From Myroides phaeus (GTDB lineage Bacteria; Bacteroidota; Bacteroidia; Flavobacteriales; Flavobacteriaceae): DNA of 64,000 nucleotides. The stretch spans positions 62,001 to 126,000 of the forward strand of contig NZ_FNDQ01000006.1 of assembly GCF_900099675.1 (NCBI RefSeq), in the 5' to 3' direction. Below the pieces are notes generated by a model, which searched no databases, had not been told where the DNA came from, and worked only from the letters and a program-made list of their open reading frames with translations. How positions within the stretch are numbered: position 1 is the first letter of the stretch; every line of letters begins with the position of its first letter. This document shows positions 62,134 through 64,000 of this stretch, one piece after another. Made by a program: the position numbers and the translations under genes.

Positions 62134-62562
62134 ATGGAAGTCTCTTATCTTATTGTTCCTTTAGTAAAAGGAAGTGAAAATGCTTTTAATCAAGAGTTAA
62201 CCAAATTGTTTCCTTTTGGAAAGATGAAAGTTCTCGATGTACATGATCAGTTGCTCTTGACACTTTATTTTGATATTGATAATTTGTTAGATTTAGGTGT
62301 TTGCAGTGAAGAACAATTGCTTCAAACAGAAGAGATAATCCACAGTTTTAGTCGAAAACACCCTTACTTAAAGCTGTTGTACTTACATATTACAGGCGGT
62401 AGTGTTTGTTTTTATGAAGGCTATTTGTTGAAAAATAGAAATAAGGTGATGGAGAAGAGTGGCTTAGATAGTTCATATTTACCCTTGATACAAGCGTTAG
62501 TACCTGTGTATGAAGAGCGAACATTTGAGCCTTTTTTAAGTGCTTTTGTTAATGAGAGTTAA
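62134..62562 (+). CDS. Small protein of unknown function
   Basis: A 142-residue cytosolic protein. The pattern is mixed alpha/beta (LLTLYFDIDNLLDLG, HPYLKLLYLHITGGSVCFYEG) with no motif I recognise and no signal peptide. Its style, a single short acidic domain followed by a terminator in a run of similar genes, is that of orphan immunity proteins, but nothing specific supports this. Confidence 0.55.
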   Translation: MEVSYLIVPLVKGSENAFNQELTKLFPFGKMKVLDVHDQLLLTLYFDIDNLLDLGVCSEEQLLQTEEIIHSFSRKHPYLKLLYLHITGGSVCFYEGYLLKNRNKVMEKSGLDSSYLPLIQALVPVYEERTFEPFLSAFVNES

Positions 62563-62577
62563 GATTACTATTATATG

Positions 62578-62612
62578 AGCAGAAATTACTCGACGTAGTT
62601 TCTGCTTTTTTT
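62578..62612 (+). terminator. Intrinsic terminator of the gene at 62134
   Basis: Stem AGCAGAAATTAC with GTAGTTTCTGCT (one G-T pair), then a T-run to 62612. Confidence 0.85.
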
Positions 62613-62761
62613 GTGGTTATAATTGGCGCTACAACGCCTTTGTTTAAGGGGGTATAGCATTAACATAAATGTTTTTATTTAGTGTTTTTTGGCATTAGAA
62701 TTATTTTTTATTCTGTTTATTTGTTTTTTTATCTATTTTTATAAAAAATAATATACAAAAG

Positions 62762-63211
62762 ATGAATAAATACGATGATTATGCTTGGCATTATGAGGGA
62801 GACTTTCCAGTAGATTTGGCACACGAGCAAGGGGCTACGCATATAGGTTTTTTCTTCTCGTGGTGTTTGTCAAAGGATCTTGTAGATCCGTCTGTTATTA
62901 ATGAGTTTGCGGAAGATATTAATGCCGTTAAGAAAAAGAGGTATTCGGGAACTGAGTTTTTGTTAGATCACTATCAAGGAAGGTTGTTATCAACGCAATT
63001 AACAGAAGAAGGAAATGCTTTTGTAAAAGATTACTACGATGAAGATAGTCGATTTTCAAAGGATGTAGCCAATTATTTTGACGATTATATTCAAGCCCAT
63101 CATATCGCTCATCCAGATCAATTTTATCACGTCAAAGATACGTGGGAAAATTATTACGAAATAAAAGAGATCATAAATCACCGTTACGAGCAATGGAAGA
63201 GTTTGGTGTGA
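62762..63211 (+). CDS. DUF7832-like small protein
   Basis: A 149-residue protein opening KYDDYAWHYEGDFPVDLAHE, then QGATHIGFFFSWCLSKDL. From memory this opening (WHY-GDFP then GATHIG-F) is shared by a widespread family of short cytosolic proteins, some annotated DUF7832 and found near immunity genes; the name is unverified. No catalytic motif. The rhomboid gene starts 18 bp later, so the two are probably cotranscribed. Confidence 0.6.
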   Translation: MNKYDDYAWHYEGDFPVDLAHEQGATHIGFFFSWCLSKDLVDPSVINEFAEDINAVKKKRYSGTEFLLDHYQGRLLSTQLTEEGNAFVKDYYDEDSRFSKDVANYFDDYIQAHHIAHPDQFYHVKDTWENYYEIKEIINHRYEQWKSLV

Positions 63212-63229
63212 TGTTAATCTTTAATAATT

Positions 63230-63832
63230 ATGGAAACGAAAAGACATATAAATAAACAAGCTATTGTAGTACCACTTGTATTAGTTGGGGTAATGTGGCT
63301 TGTTTTTATATTACAACAAATAGGTGTGTTTCAACAATGTTATGGGGTAATTCCATGGAAACTGCAAGGGTTAAAGGGGATTGTTTTATCACCTTTATTT
63401 CACGGAAGTTGGGATCACTTGATTAGCAATACGGTTCCCTTTCTTTTTTTGAGTTTCTTAACTATACAGTTTTACAATAAAATAGCCTATAAAGTGTTTG
63501 TCATAGGCTGGCTAATAGCAGGCTTGGGTGTGTGGATATTTCCAGACATTGACAGTTTAAGTACAGGAGTTCGATCGTGTCATATAGGAGCCAGTGGCGT
63601 TATTTATATGTTGCTGTGTTTTCTGTTTATAAGTGGCATATTAAGCAAGAAGTTTTTACTGTTATTGTTGTCTTTAGGAATAGGAGTGCTTTATTGGGGA
63701 TTGATATACGGAGTTTTTCCAAACGAACAATTAGGCAGTAATGTCTCTTGGCAAGGGCATTTAATGGGGAGTTTAGCAGGAGGATACTTAGCTTGGCAAT
63801 TTAACAAACACAATTTTAGAAGAGCGAGATAA
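63230..63832 (+). CDS. Rhomboid-family intramembrane serine protease
   Basis: A 200-residue six-helix rhomboid. Catalytic residues: Ser122 in IGASGVIYMLL and His177 in WQGHLMGSLAGG. The L1-type landmark is PLFHGSWDHLISNTVPFLFLS with the HxxxN pair. This compact form is common in Bacteroidota. It differs markedly from the rhomboid at 22817 and is preceded by a gene 18 bp upstream. The substrate is unknown. Confidence 0.92.
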   Translation: METKRHINKQAIVVPLVLVGVMWLVFILQQIGVFQQCYGVIPWKLQGLKGIVLSPLFHGSWDHLISNTVPFLFLSFLTIQFYNKIAYKVFVIGWLIAGLGVWIFPDIDSLSTGVRSCHIGASGVIYMLLCFLFISGILSKKFLLLLLSLGIGVLYWGLIYGVFPNEQLGSNVSWQGHLMGSLAGGYLAWQFNKHNFRRAR

Positions 63833-63878
63833 ATTGCAAAGAAGTGCGCCACTGTTAGGATAGGTAACTTACAATTTT

Positions 63879-63886
63879 TAGATTTG
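63879..63886 (+). promoter_or_regulatory. -7 promoter element for the gene at 63906
   Basis: TAGATTTG matches TAnnTTTG, 20 bp before the ATG. Confidence 0.5.
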
Positions 63887-63905
63887 TAATCTTAATATAA
63901 AGATA

Positions 63906-64000
63906 ATGGGAGAAAATAAAATTTATTTCGCAGAAGGAGATCATCCAAAAATGATTGAAGCTTATAAAAAAGCACAAGAAACATTCAAATATTTTTGGAG
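63906..64000 (+). CDS. DUF2314-like protein, 5' part only
   Basis: The first 31 codons of a gene cut by the window edge: MGENKIYFAEGDHPKMIEAY and KKAQETFKYFW. The IYFAEGD-PxMIEAYKKAQETFKYFWRE-type opening is that of DUF2314 proteins as I remember them, small cytosolic proteins of unknown function often seen near immunity-type genes. A promoter box precedes it. Confidence 0.65.
   Translation, partial: MGENKIYFAEGDHPKMIEAYKKAQETFKYFW

Overview
The window is AT-rich chromosomal DNA of a Bacteroidota bacterium, most probably a member of the Flavobacteriaceae; Myroides is my best guess at genus, from memory of protein style, not from a search. The lineage call rests on many -7 promoter elements of the form TAnnTTTG, scarce Shine-Dalgarno sequences, many SPII lipoproteins with short Cys lipoboxes, and lineage-typical versions of sdhCAB, GlmM and TPR-histidine kinases. 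No rRNA, tRNA, CRISPR array, phage or complete insertion sequence was seen. Apart from the last 5 kb, most of it is housekeeping DNA with short intergenic regions and many clear intrinsic terminators.

Layout. 0.1-10.3 kb: an HMA-AraC regulator, the NAD(P)HX repair enzyme Nnr, an acetyltransferase, a large FAD/Fe-S oxidoreductase, pyrD with a LysE-type exporter, HMG-CoA lyase and guaB. 10.6-19.3 kb (mostly minus strand): an NhaC antiporter, two lipoproteins (one an e(P4)-type acid phosphatase), a 7/14-bp minisatellite, a cysE-cysK cysteine operon, a CLC chloride channel with CBS domains and an ACP-phosphodiesterase-like protein. 19.4-29.9 kb: glmM, a DUF2459-type protein, an LpxL-like acyltransferase, a rhomboid protease, a decayed small secreted-protein gene, an acyl-CoA synthetase, divergent pabB/pabA and an MdtD-like exporter. 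30.5-36.5 kb: a tight five-gene operon, sdhC-sdhA-sdhB-porin-DASS transporter, which joins succinate oxidation to probable dicarboxylate uptake. 36.6-50.9 kb: photolyase, an Ntn-type amide hydrolase, a WG/SEL1 repeat protein, a TPR histidine kinase without its phospho-acceptor His, catalase, an acetyltransferase, a lipoprotein tyrosine phosphatase, three poorly known proteins and an SDR protein without its catalytic Tyr. 51-57.9 kb: a MocR regulator with an operator-like palindrome, a Bor-like lipoprotein, a biotin operon (ferritin-like di-iron protein, bioF, bioD), an SMR guanidinium-type exporter and a pirin-OsmC-NAT operon. 58-64 kb: accessory-looking DNA with an orphan protein, a truncated erythromycin-esterase-like gene, a run of small proteins resembling polymorphic-toxin immunity families, a second rhomboid and the start of a DUF2314-type gene.

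The observations I rate highest are the unassigned di-iron (ferritin-like) protein translationally overlapped with bioF in the biotin operon, and a 128-150 bp palindromic repeat present twice in opposite orientation (25732-25859 and 59177-59326), which looks like a non-autonomous mobile or structured element. Secondary points are the pseudo-histidine kinase, two genes that appear to give leaderless mRNAs, several operator-like inverted or direct repeats next to mapped promoters, and the sdh-porin-transporter operon.

Start codons were adjusted where an upstream TTG/GTG gave an implausible extension. In several cases a TAnnTTTG promoter lying inside the extension supports the shorter start. All family names come from recognition of motifs in the translated sequence; no database search was run.
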